From Spirodela intermedia (Eukaryota > Streptophyta > Magnoliopsida > Alismatales > Araceae), in the NCBI GenBank assembly GCA_902729315.2, contig LR746267.1:6140424-6204423 (forward strand): a DNA stretch of 64,000 bases, in the 5' to 3' direction. Under the pieces are notes generated by a model that was not told where the DNA came from, made no database searches, and saw only the letters and a program-made list of their open reading frames with translations. Both the position numbers and the translations under genes were made by a program. This document shows, piece by piece, positions 30,557 to 42,564 of this stretch (the first letter of the stretch is position 1; every line of letters starts with the position of its first letter).

Positions 30557-33500
30557 ATGGCTTCCATGGCAGCCGGTTTTGCACGGACTCGCAGTCCAGT
30601 TGCCCCATTCCACAGAACCCAACCGATTCATTTCGGCGCCCACCTTGAATTCTCCGTCAACCGTTTCCCCGGCGTTGGTACTTCACGGAGGTGTGAGGGG
30701 AGGGGGATTCGCGCCGCCCTCCGAGTGCAGAGCAATCTCATTGATCCCGATGGTGGATCGCTGATGAACCTGATAGAGCCCGATGGCCCGGGATGGGAGA
30801 CGAAGCGGCGAGAGGCGCTGTTGTCCAGCATACCCCAGATCAAGCTATCCAGGATCGACCTCGAGTGGGTCCACGTTCTCAGTGAGGGTTGGGCGAGCCC
30901 ACTCCGCGGTTTCATGAGAGAAGCCGAGTTCCTCCAAACACTTCATTTCAACTGTCTCCGCCTGGAAGATGGGACGGTTGTGAACATGTCCGTGCCTATT
31001 GTGCTGGCTATCGACGATTCGCAGAAGCAGGCCATCGGTGAAAACAGCAAGGTCACACTGGTTGATGACAACAACAAGCCCGTTGCGATTTTAAGCAAGT
31101 CAGCTGGCAACCTTCTTGTTATTTTCCCTTTTGATTAGAATTATATTAATCTCTGCTAATTTCTAATTACCGTGTTGCTTCTTGACAACTGATTTCTTCT
31201 TTGAGCATTTGTGACAAAAGTGCTGAAGTGATTCCGTGCATTTGTCTTGGCTAGGGATGATACAGCGGCTCATTTTAGCCGAAATGATATTAGAACTTAA
31301 GATAAAGTTTCATGGGAGACAATCATACAAGCTTTGACAATATAAAGTATTATTTATCAATCGGGTGTTACCCATGTGTCAGCTTATTTTTGTCATTAAA
31401 AATATATATTTAACTGGTACGTTGAGTTCTATGTATGTATTGTCTTGGTAATACTGAATTCTCTTTTGATGAGAACTACGAAAGTTTTACTTCTTTGAAG
31501 TTTCTATTATGGTGTGCATGGTTGAATATTGGTTATATACTTTCCCTTTAGGAAATAACATCGTTTTGAGCAGTATTTATTTAAGGAAAAATAGATTGGT
31601 TACTAAGGCTAGAGTAAGGCTATGCTGTGAATGGATTTTGTGTTTCTTGACCTTCAGTTATGTGCAACATCCAATAGAAGGTGAAGTTCAATATTTAGGA
31701 ACCTGAGACATTTTCTGTTTTGCTAGGAAGAACTGTATTTTGATATTATTCAAGTGCAATATTTTTGGATTTTTGAGGAAACTTGATTACCTTTATTTTC
31801 GAGGTGCTTCATTCATTCCAGATTATTTTCACAGTTATCAATGGAGATAGCTATGGATCTACTGTCCGTACACTCACCACGGACTCTCTGATGAATTTCA
31901 ACCTTGGCTTCGTTGTTTCTTGGAAGAAAGTAATAATTTGATAGAGGGTATTGGCGATTGATGCCATTTTCTGTAAGGGTTTGCCCCATAGTCTTTCTTA
32001 TTTCATTAAGTGCACCATAGGGGATAGTTAAATATAAAATGTGTCTTTATCTTTTTTGGAAATTTAAATGCATGCCATTCGTCTAGTGCCCCCAAAGGTG
32101 ATTAATTTTTTCTTTTAAGCTGTTCAGATATTAACTGGGTGTTTTCAGTCATCTAAACATTGCTCATGAACAGGTCTGAGTTGGATTAAAAGAAATCAAA
32201 CTGATGAATTTGACATTTTTTGTGCTTAGCCTCATTAATAAGGTCTTTTGTGTGCCGTTTCTGCACACTATTGTGCTTGCTGTCGATCATTTGACTACAT
32301 GGCCTGGTTGCTTTTGAGATCTGTCTTTTAAATATTTTCTGTTGAATTTATTTTATAATGCACATCACTGAAATGTGTTGATGCTCATATTTATTTTGAT
32401 AGTCTGTCAACCCATAATCTTTCTTATTTTCTTTTAGTCTTGCAAAATTTAGAAATTGGCTGTTTGTTATTTTACCACGTTTTACTAGATTCCCATCCAA
32501 AACACATTGTGTAGAACTACTGGATTTTTTTATATTGTTTTTTCCGTGATAGTGCTCACCTACGAAATTCTTTCTTGCTAATGTACATCTAGTATGGCTG
32601 TGGTAATCTTCATATATTGTCTCTAAAACTATTTGGATTCTAAGACTATGGTTACACAAATGTCGATGCATTATGCTTCTAAAGATTTTATTCATTTAGT
32701 GAGGTCCCTTTTCCTGAGACTTCGTCAAACTTTATAGAACAAAGATTTTTTCTTCTTTCCCCTATTATTTAAAACTTTAGGCAGTTTGAAAAATGGAGAG
32801 GCAAGAAGTATCTATCTTCAATGATTTTGAGTTTATAAGATCAATATTTTCCAGGTTAATGCATCTAGTGTATCCATTTGTCAATTTTCTACTTGATTTT
32901 ATCAACAACCTTTGTTCAAGCTCAAACCTTTCACAGGAAAGTTACCCCTCTTACAAGCCACAATCTGGCAGATGTATTCTAAACAATTTCTTGAGATCTT
33001 AGATCTTGCTGTTAGCATTTAAAAACCAAGGCTTATTTATTGATCTTACCATCAGTGCGTCGAGCATAGTGTACTATTGACATAGCAAGTTTGCGATTTT
33101 CATTTTGTTTCTGCCATCTGTCAGTCAATTTTTGAGCCTTGCATTCTTTGAACTGTTCATGTCGAACTGAGCTTCTGACCCACCAAATGCATGCCATCGT
33201 ATCATTATTGTCGCTAAAATGTCACACCTGGAGATAACTTTTACATCGAAGCATCTGGTGCTCGTTGGTTATGTTGAATTTTTGGTTAACTAGGATAAGT
33301 CAGATATCGACAAACTCTATCATTGAATATTTGAATATTCTATTTTAGACCAAGGTTTTGTAACATATTTTAGACTAGGAGCTGGTTAGAAGCAGTATTT
33401 TAATGAGCTAACTGGATGGGGATAGTATCAATCTGTCATTATCCATTTTTCGTAAGTAATCTTTAATTGTTCAGGAAATCAGCGTTCCTACTTGAATTGA

Positions 33501-36500
33501 ATCCTTTGTTGTCTCGTGGTGGTCCCTGCTGAAGGACAGCCCCTGTTAGTAATAAAAGGGCAAAAAAAGGAAGGTTCAGGCATGTAGTATCCCTAACCCT
33601 TTTGATTTCCAATGAACACGAGTTCTGTCAAACATTGTTTCGTTCCCTAGCTGAGTGAGCACTTTGAATCATCAGTTTTTTCTTTGGGGAGTGCTTTGAC
33701 AACTCGCATTCAATGAAGTGAAAATGTAGATGGTTGGAGTGCTTTGACAACTCGCAGTCAATGAGGTGAAAATGTCTTCCCCGTACTATTCTTCTGTGGT
33801 CCGAAGAGCAGATGCCAATGCTAAACACATTGCAGTGCAATGTGGCGGTTGCAGCAGTATTATCTAAATAGTATGATAAGAAGCTGGAGTCATAAGATAG
33901 TTGAAACATGCACAAAGATAAGCATTTCAAGGATAGTTTGAAAAAAATTTCACGCCGTATTCTACTTCTAAGAACTTAGCAAAGAGCCTAGGATATGATG
34001 CCTAATTTCTTGGTGTCACCAGACTAATTGGTAAGACTTGATGATAATGATTATTCTTTTTGAAGATATTTACAGAGTTTATCTACCGAAAAAAAAATAT
34101 TAATATTGACCTTTGTGCCCCCAAATGTTTCTCTTATTGCATGTTGTCAATGTAGTCTCATCCCTCAGTAGATTCTGTTTATGAGCATACACTTTATACG
34201 GTTTCTAGATTATTTATAGGCTCCCTGTGCGTGCACCTTTTTATGTTATGTTGAGGTCTCTTGGTCCAATTTTTCTGAACAGCCTTTATATGCCATTGCA
34301 CAGGTCATTTTCTTTCACTTTACCCTGAAGATTTGTGCATCTTCTTACCCTTGATGAACTAATATTCCAAAAATATGTTTGTAGATGGGATAATGCTGTG
34401 GCCTCTACGTCTCTGAATTTTTGTGCTAGAATAAGTGATTAAATCAATATTTGCACTTCCTTCAGTAAGATGTGACAGTCAGTACGACGGATTTATAGAA
34501 GCACTCGGCAAGGATTCATGTGTGTTTTTGAATATTGGATGGAGATTCAGTTTTCTGATCAAGTGTGGCCGTGCTTTAACATTAGTCTACAGAAAAGGGG
34601 AAACGGATGATTGATGCTGTTGTTGTTGCTTTAAGGTTGAATATCTGTGCTACGTGGTTGAATGCTTCCTTTTGTCAATGACAAAAACACTCATATGACT
34701 GTAGCACTTAAGTTTTCTAGCTAATTCTATGTCTACTGATAACCCTATGTTGCGGTGGTATATCGTTATGGAAAAGGAGATATTGATGTATTCCTAAAAT
34801 AAATTTGATTTTTTTCGGAGGATAAAAGGTAATTAAAAGCTACTGTTTCATTTTTTGAAATATAATCACTTTGGGCTTTAGTGCTCGCCAATGTGCACTA
34901 GTAATCTTGTTTCTTAGTACTGTTCTATGGTTCTACTATATATTTTTTTAATTTTTCTCTGAGGCAACCTTATCTCTTATGAAGGATATTATCACTTGGT
35001 AAGCCTTCAATAACAATATATCTTGTACACAGAGGTGGTTCATCGTTGACTGTGCTCATAGTAAAACTGGGAGTCGAGGAATAGAAGCTAGAGTTAAGGG
35101 ACGGCCTTTGCTTCTTGTTTTTTCGTGACATCACATTCTATCTGCGCATGAGTTATATCGATGCACCAAGAACACCTGGGCTGAAGCATTTTACCATGTT
35201 CTAACTCCATTGCCTGCGTTTCCTTTGCTGCCTTGATATGTCAGTACATGGTTTTGCCTGTGTTGTTTCACTTCATTTTGCTCTGTTTTATGTTTGAACT
35301 CAGCGTTGAGATATACAAGCACAATAAAGAAGAAAGGATAGCAAGAACATGGGGAACAACTGCCAAGGGTCTGCCTTATGTTGAGGAAGCTATAACTAAT
35401 GCTGGAAACTGGCTGATTGGAGGCGATTTGGAGGTCTTCGAGCAGATCAAGTACAATGATGGCCTAGATCGGTATCGGTTGTCTCCTTCTGAACTCCGTG
35501 AAGAGTTCACGAGGAGAAATGCAGATGCAGTGTTCGCCTTCCAGCTTCGGAATCCAGTGCACAATGGTCATGCTTTACTTATGACTGACACTCGTCAGCG
35601 TCTGCTGGACATGGGATACAAGAATCCGATTCTACTGTTGCATCCGTTGGGAGGCTACACAAAAGCTGATGATGTGCCACTTTGGTGGAGAATGAAGCAA
35701 CATGAGAAGGTTACTACCTGTTTTGCTTTTGATGGTCGGTTATAGTTGTAGCGCCATGCTAATCAAAGCATTTGATCACACCTTCAAGTTGGATCAAACT
35801 TCTCACCCTTTCTTCTGAGTGCCCGAAGCGCCTCAATTATTTGGGTGCTGAAAGATTGCCGTTTCAATAACGAAAGTTCCAAGTTTTTAGACCAATTTAG
35901 TATGCCATTATTGAAACAAACCCAGTGCGTGGATATTCTGAGCAGGGTGTGCTCCATGTTTCAGGTACTCGAGGAGGGTGTTCTGAACCCAGACACAACA
36001 GTTGTAGCGATTTTCCCATCTCCAATGCTCTACGCAGGCCCGACAGAGGTGCAATGGCATGCTAAAGCCCGTATAAATGCTGGTGCTAATTTCTACATTG
36101 TGGGCAGGGACCCAGCAGGTATAAGTCATCCTACTGAGAAAAGAGACCTCTATGATGCGGAGCATGGTAAAAAGGTCCTTAGTATGGCTCCTGGGTTAGA
36201 GAAGTTGAACATCATTCCATTTAGGGTATGTACACATCTCATTAGACTTCGTCTTCCACATAAATATTTTCATCTTAAGTGCTTGGTCATTTAAAAACGT
36301 ATCAATTTCGTTTTCTCGAGATTAGTTTAAGTGATATTCTTGTTATAATGTCAAGGGAGAATAATACTAAGTTTTACTCGTGGAGCCTCGTTTCATGATG
36401 TAATGGGTAGCTTTCTGGTTTCTTCGTTCAGGTGGCTGCTTATGACAAGAAGCAAATGAAAATGGCCTTCTTTGACCCTTCAAGGTCAAATGATTTCATC

Positions 36501-36733
36501 TTCATATCAGGCACCAAGGTAAGGCTGATACTCCCATCTCTTTCTATTGCTTGGGCCACATTTGTTTCTTGACTCACCCATCTCTTTCTTCTTAGATGCG
36601 AACTCTAGCCAAGAATCTGGAGAGTCCCCCGGAGGGCTTCATGTGCCACGGCGGCTGGAACGTACTTGTTGAGTACTACCGTAGCCTGCTTCCTTCAGAA
36701 GGCAGCGGGCTTCGTGAATCTGTTCCGGCTTAG
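30557..36733 (+). CDS. APS: ATP sulfurylase, plastid form
   Basis: Five exons: 30557-31098, 35304-35709, 35965-36225, 36432-36518, 36596-36733. They encode 477 residues in one frame with GT-AG introns. The enzyme (EC 2.7.7.4) joins sulfate and ATP to form adenosine 5'-phosphosulfate and pyrophosphate, the first step of sulfate assimilation. Visible motifs are the N-terminal MASMAA with a Ser/Arg-rich, acid-poor leader of about 55 residues (plastid transit peptide), [11 protein letters not shown], the nucleotide-binding [10 protein letters not shown] (261-270) and GRDPAG (363-368). Length agrees with the Arabidopsis APS proteins. The first intron is 4,205 bp and carries a small direct repeat but no gene. 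The first exon is GC-rich, later exons are not. Which APS paralogue it is cannot be told. Confidence 0.95.
33688..33775. repeat. 40-bp direct repeat in APS intron 1
   Basis: Copies 33688-33727 and 33736-33775 share GGAGTGCTTTGACAACTCGC and, after two variable bases, CAATGA.GTGAAAATGT. Period 48 bp. Confidence 0.93.
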
Positions 36734-37664
36734 AACTTGCATGAGATAATCGATCGATGCTTCTCTGGAAACTCATATTATCTCAAATACTGCTCACCCA
36801 TCGCATACTTCTATTGAAGAATTACGTATCGATGATTGTAGCGTTTGCGGCGGATGACCACGCCGGCCTTTGCCATGCATTGGCAAGATCCATTCCAGAA
36901 GTTTTATGAATGTTTTCTGTGTGCTATAATGGCTGCTTTGCGACATGCCGTAGTACCATATTTCACTGGTTAATGGCGCTGGAATGGCAGGAGTTAGCTG
37001 TTCAGAAGGGCGACGCTCTTCACGTTTCCGCAGGAATGAAGTTCAGCACTACCTTTGAGGAACACATTACCACCACAGAAAGGGAACAACTTACACAGTT
37101 GCTATTATCTTTTGCTTCGGAGCAATACATGGCGTAGGTTGGCTTTATTTCGTAAACTGTTTGTGAGGAGTAGCAAATGGGGAGAGACCTCGAAGAACAG
37201 CCCTTCAATGTCAACGCTAAATATCCACGCCCTTTGGATAAATCATATCTTTTATCCACATATAATTTGAAATCAGCACAAAATACGCTGCGGCGAACGA
37301 ACCTGGGATCAAGCGTGCGAGAAAGGATAATGTACCCTCGGAGTTGTGAATGGTGTTAGATTTTGGACCGAGCTGCACATGTCACAAAGCGAAGAACAGA
37401 AGCCCGAACAAGTCAGCGCCAAAAACGTGAATTATGCAAAATGCCTGCATAAGGCTTCCTTACTCAGCTGATATTCTAGATTTTGCATGCTCTCCGGTTT
37501 CTGGGTTTTGAATTTATTTTTTATTTATTTTAGATAAATATTACCCACTTATTGACCTAAGTCATGAAATTTTTACATCCTATGTTGAACATGTAAGGCA
37601 TACTTATCTGTATACTTGATCATAACAGAGATATACCATCCATAATAACCATGAACATTTCTGT
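36734..37664. other. 3' flank of ATP sulfurylase
   Basis: Contains the APS 3' untranslated region and then AT-rich spacer. Short frames at 36910-37359 overlap on both strands and have no supported function. Confidence 0.5.
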
Positions 37665-37925
37665 TTGAGAAACATTGCCATGTTCCAAGTCAACATTTTG
37701 AATGAAATATAAAAAATCTATTTAACAAAGTTATAAAACGAAGGCTGAGAAAAATAATGTCCAAGTGTTTCAATAAGTTATAAGTATCAGAAATTTATAT
37801 TCAAGAAAACAATGTCATGCATTAACTGAACATTTTTATTAAATCTAAATATCTAGCTAACAAAGCCATATACACTAAGGCTGAAAAAAGAATGTCCAAA
37901 TGTTTTAAAAATTATGAGTATGAGA
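37665..37925. repeat. Degenerate tandem duplication of a ~130-bp unit
   Basis: Copies 37665-37791 and 37801-37925 share in order a GAAA-CAATG/CATTG block, AACATTTT, TCTA..TAACAAAG, AAGGCTGA.AAAA, AATGTCCAA.TGTTT and GTAT.AGAA. Period about 135 bp. Confidence 0.8.
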
Positions 37926-38179
37926 ACTCAAAGAATGAACACAAATATTTGATTATAATTAGAGCGTTACACTCTAGCCCAAGCATATGACTCCACTGGA
38001 CGATTCTTTTTCATCTTGAAGTCAAGACATTTTAGTCTTTACAAATCAGAGGGTGCATCAATCCTGCAGTAATGACTAATTTCCCATCACCTATAGTAAA
38101 TTTTGTTAACATTAGTATCTTCAAAACATAATAAATACTTAAAATAGAAAAATAAGGTCATATTGCGAAGTGTGCCGTG

Positions 38180-39021
38180 TCATGCCGAAGTGGAGATGGA
38201 GACAGTAATGATAAGGGTGAAAAGGATGACACTGCAGTCAATAAATACCTTCAGGGGGGAGTCTCCGCTTGCCTTTTTGACACCCGTCACCCAGCAACCC
38301 ATTATAACTCCATGGCGAAGCGTTCCTCGGTACCACTTAGGCGACTCTATCTCCACCTTGATGTCTTCAAACCCGGCATTTCTAAACCACGAAATATACT
38401 CCTCCTTCTTCGGGAAGAGCATCCACGAATCAGCGAAAAACCTGGACAGCCAGAAGGTTGGGTACAGGGGGCCAATCACACAAGCCAGCCCCCCGGGCTT
38501 CAGAACCCTGTAGGCTTCTTTGATGCCTCGCTGCGGCTCGGGCCAGTACTCGATGCTGAGAAAACAGTGTACACGATCCTCAGAAATCGACTAAGCCGTC
38601 ACGGCTAATGCGATCTTGAGACTTACCATCCCGCCGATATATATCGGTCGGCGTAGTCGGTGGGGAAGGGCAGGTTCTCGGCGTCGCCCTCGATGATGGT
38701 GCACTTCTTCAGCGCCTCCTTTTCCCTGGCCTTCTCGAGCTGGTGGGTCGACTGGTCGAGAATGGTGACGTTTTCGGGGTCGACGTGCTTGACGATTCCC
38801 AGTGTGCTGTATCCCGTGCCGCCTCCGACGTCCAGGACCCTCAGTTTACGGTCGCATAGGTTCGCCCTCTCCAGGGCAGCGTCCCTGATTTCCTCCGTCC
38901 AGGCGACCCCGGTACACCGCTCGTCGTACACAAGGGAGAGGAACCTATAAAACCAGAAGGCCACTTTTTTGTGCTGCATTGGCCTCGTCTGGGAGGCGAC
39001 CTGGGAGAGCTTGGACGCCAT
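38180..39021 (-). CDS. VTE3-type MPBQ/MSBQ methyltransferase, short form
   Basis: Two exons, 39021-38627 and 38555-38180, give 256 residues. VTE3 (2-methyl-6-phytyl-1,4-benzoquinol methyltransferase, inner envelope 37-kDa protein) uses S-adenosylmethionine to methylate tocopherol and plastoquinone precursors. Homology starts at QHKKVAFWFYRFLS and runs through motif I LDVGGGTG (63-70), EGDAENLPFPTDYADRY, IEYWPEPQRG, PTFWLSRFFAD and SGDSPL. Oddities: the start chosen (supported by a TATA box at 39136-39145) leaves no transit peptide; an in-frame Met at 39108 adds only 29 residues, Glu/Arg-rich and unlike a transit peptide; the SAGS of VTE3 reads SAGC at the splice junction; and after SGDSPL the usual C-terminal region is replaced by a 22-residue hydrophobic tail. 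If a donor at 38249 is used instead, a further exon would be needed that I cannot find. It may be a functional paralogue or a decaying one. Confidence 0.85.
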
Positions 39022-39135
39022 CTTTTCGCGGAAAGAGGAGATCACACGAAGCAGTTGAGATTCCAAATGTTCTATCTCTCTCTCTCCCTTCCTCAAATCT
39101 TCTGTCACACCCTTCCCGTCAGGGCTCTAGCAGTG

Positions 39136-39145
39136 TATATTTATA
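39136..39145 (-). promoter_or_regulatory. TATA box of the VTE3-type gene
   Basis: TATAAATATA on the minus strand. A transcription start about 30 bp downstream (near 39108) leaves a leader of about 85 nt before the ATG at 39021, which argues against the upstream ATG at 39108. Confidence 0.65.
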
Positions 39146-39181
39146 CACGCATTCTTACGAAGTAAACCAACCTCGCTAGAT

Positions 39182-39296
39182 GGGAAGAACCAGTTGCTCT
39201 TCGGGGCTTAAAAGCCTTCTCACCGTCCACCAACCTTGCCAGGAAGAACCAGTCACTCTTCGGGACTTAAAGCCTTCTCACTGTCCACCAACCCCG
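39182..39296. repeat. Tandem 57-bp duplication upstream of the VTE3-type promoter
   Basis: Two copies (39182-39238, 39242-39296) share GGAAGAACCAGT, CTCTTCGGG, CTTAAA, GCCTTCTCA and GTCCACCAACC in order. Relative to the minus-strand gene they sit about 40-150 bp upstream of the TATA box, so they may carry duplicated promoter elements. Confidence 0.93.
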
Positions 39297-39299
39297 CTT

Positions 39300-42200
39300 T
39301 TTCTCCCAATTAATTACGTCACGTGCTATAGGCTGGTGATACTGGTGGCCATTTATATCTACATTCTTGAAAAGTCAAGGAAGTTGGAGTAGTTTCTTTC
39401 AGAGCCAACGAAGAACAAGAGAATAGAAAGCATCATTTAGTACTGAGTACCTTTGAATTAGATCACTCGTTCTCTAATCATTTAAAGTCCGGAGGTACTG
39501 GAGTTAAGGTTACGTATCTGGTCGACAAACCATGTCTCGAAGCCAGTCAACAGAAAGTCTTCTGCAGAACGGCTCAACTGTCACCCGTCATTATGCAGGT
39601 AGGTAATACCCCCACGCTCTTCAGATCTGGAATGTTAGAAAAATATTTAACAAATTCATGGATATAAATGCAGTTTAAGATCGTCATAAAGACGTCGGCT
39701 GATGCCATATGGAAGGCACAGAACGATGAGCGATGAGCGAGCTTGTACACCTGTCGACCGTCCGATTGACTCACATTTATGATGCTGAGGACCATATGCC
39801 CCTAGGATGGGAAAGAGAGGGAGCGAGAAAATGCGAATGAAGTGAAGGCAAGATATAAAAATTTTAACATTTTTCACCTTGAAATGAACAAGCTAGTCAA
39901 AAAAATTCTGACAGTTGAAAGACTCGTCCGAATGGTCTTGGTCGGTGTGCTCCATAGTTAGTCGAGAGGAACTTCTTACATAAACTTTATCTTTGGGCAT
40001 CATCATTTTTTGGAATGAGATAATCTAAAACTCTCCTGTATGTCAATGCACCTATTGCTAAATAACATGATGAATTTGACGTTCAGACACTCTTGGATCA
40101 TCTCGAATAATTTCGTATCACTGAAGACCACGGAATATGTGCCAAAGCATGATGATTTCTTGATCATCAGAAGCAAATGAAGTTAGTTAGATAACTCACA
40201 ATATGTATGATCAGCATTTAGACAACATCCCTCCTTTAGTTTTGGGAGCTTTCCCCTTCGATTATGCAGTAGATTCAGCATTTGAATCAAACGAGTTTTG
40301 GGATTCTTGAATAGGGGCTGTTTCTCTTGTACTTGCACCGTGCTGCATTTCTTGCAACAGTATAGTAAGTGACATTCTTATCGGAAGAGAACAGGACTGA
40401 ATGAAGCTTTCGTCACCATTTATTGGAGAAGAAAATATATGACTGATCCTCGACGTTTCCTCCAAACTACTCTAAAAAACCATCATTTAGAGAACAATGA
40501 AGAAAAAGGAAGTTGTGGGCTCTAGAGTCTTCTCCAGAAAATCTACAAGGAGAGGTGAAGTAAGCATAGACATACATTTAATCACAAAAAAAGAACTAAT
40601 AAACCACTCTCCATGACATTATCGCTATAATTTTTTTACATCTGTGTCACATACACAGTACAAACATGTCCGAACCTACTGCAATTTAAAGCATTAATTG
40701 ACTTAGTTTTGGGACTCAACCTATCTAGTTTGTTTAGAGCAGGTTTTCATTGTTTTCATGCAATCAAATGAGTATCAATATGCGCATAGAATTGAACATT
40801 TATGAGATGTCTCTGTGTAAAAAGAATAGGGATGGAATACTTGCCAATCTTGAGGCTGTGAGGATGAACTGTCAGTTTACGGAAGATTTAGCTTGGACAA
40901 GGTTGGAGTCGAAGTAGAAAGTGGATGTTGAATTTCGCACAAGTGGAATGAATTGATGTGTTCTTAAGATACGTGTTAAAATCTCTTGGGATGGACTTTT
41001 TATATGGCCCATATACTTTGATTGGTCAAAGATTTGCTTGCTAAAGGAACTTTTGGGTCACCCGTGTGTCAACCTGTGGAGCACTCTACACAGTCAACCT
41101 ATTTAGTTGATCTGATTTTGATCAAGTATCTTTCTAAATGTGTAAACTATCAATCCTTCTGCCTGGTTTGATCTTATAACATGTTAGAATTTGATATAGC
41201 TAATCAAAGATGCTTTGATGTATTAGATCTTTCGAATATATTTTTCATTTTCCTAACTTTAGACTTGATTATCTTGTTGCAAGGTTAACTTATTATGGAT
41301 AATTTATCTTTCTTTAGTTTGTCTCAGTAATAGTTATGTCGATTTGTCATGTTGAAACACTGGGGTTGACTTACTTGTCGGATTTAATGCCACACTTATA
41401 TTGTGTAAAGAAAATCGTTGAAGAGGAATTAAATTGAGTTTGATGTTCTTTGTGATCTTCACATAAGGAAGTTATCTAATTGATGAAGACATTAAAACTT
41501 CAATCAGGTTGAAGATAATCAGGTTGAATTTAATTTTAGTACTCAACTTGATGTCATCTTATTATTTGACCAATCTCCAAGGACTGCTCAATTTTATACG
41601 TAATTCTCTACACAAATCGTTAGAAAGAAATTATAAACCGTTGAGACGTCACAGATGATTTTTTGTAACTTATTAGCCATTAGAGAGGCGAAATTTATAG
41701 AGAATTTTGATTCAAAACCTTCCCTTGTTTTTTCTCAATGCTTCATATTAAAATCCCAAAATTAGTTAGATGTTAGAACAGTTAGAAATAAATACATGTC
41801 CTTTACCATCTTTCACCATCTTTGCATACTGCTTAATGGTGTGGATTCATATTTCCGTTAAATCTGTGTACATAGTTTAAAACACAAACCTTCGTAGTTA
41901 GCAAATTCGATTAAAAATTTAAATTTTCTTGCCCAGAATTATATCTCTTCACACCCCTATGCAAACTTCTGGCCTTGCTTGGCTCCTACACATGAATTTT
42001 AGCCATGACTTTTATTATAAGAGCTGATTCATTTCTTTATGTACCAAGGCATTATACATATGTTGAGACTTTCCATCTAGCAATGGACTAGTCTATATGG
42101 GATAAGATTCCAATTATAAACAAATTATTTTCTAGATAGGTATTAATGTAAATTTGGGCATTGATCCTCTCTTATTGCCTCTTATATTGGTCAGCTTTTG

Positions 42201-42564
42201 CCTAGAGAAGCTTTCTTCCATTGGGTAAAAAAAAAGTAACAGATATATTGAGTTTAGGACTTCCTGATGAAAAAATATTTTTCAAGTGTAAAATATTAAT
42301 ATCAAATATAGAAAGATAAATAATATTATACAAATTGTAAAATGTTATGCATTACTGAAAGAGAGTTTACAGCTGAAATACTTCCCATTTACTTAGTGCA
42401 TAAGAATGTCCTGAATTATCAAACATAGTATATTTACTCACCAGCGTTTCCTATCAATACAATACTCGTAGTCTACTGAATGATTATTATGCTGGACACA
42501 TCCATTTGTATGACGCCTATGCCACAGGTTTCTGCTTCATCTAAGATGCCACATTTCCACGTTC
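39300..42564. other. Intergenic DNA without a supported gene
   Basis: About 3.2 kb of mostly AT-rich sequence. Open minus-strand frames at 39574-39795 and 40262-40465 look somewhat protein-like but match no family I recognise and cannot be joined by convincing splice sites. No transposon ends seen. Confidence 0.45.

Noticed and set aside
39532-39599. Short plus-strand first exon (MSRSQSTESLLQNG...) with a GTAGGT donor
   Set aside because: No downstream exon could be found on the plus strand and no family is recognised.
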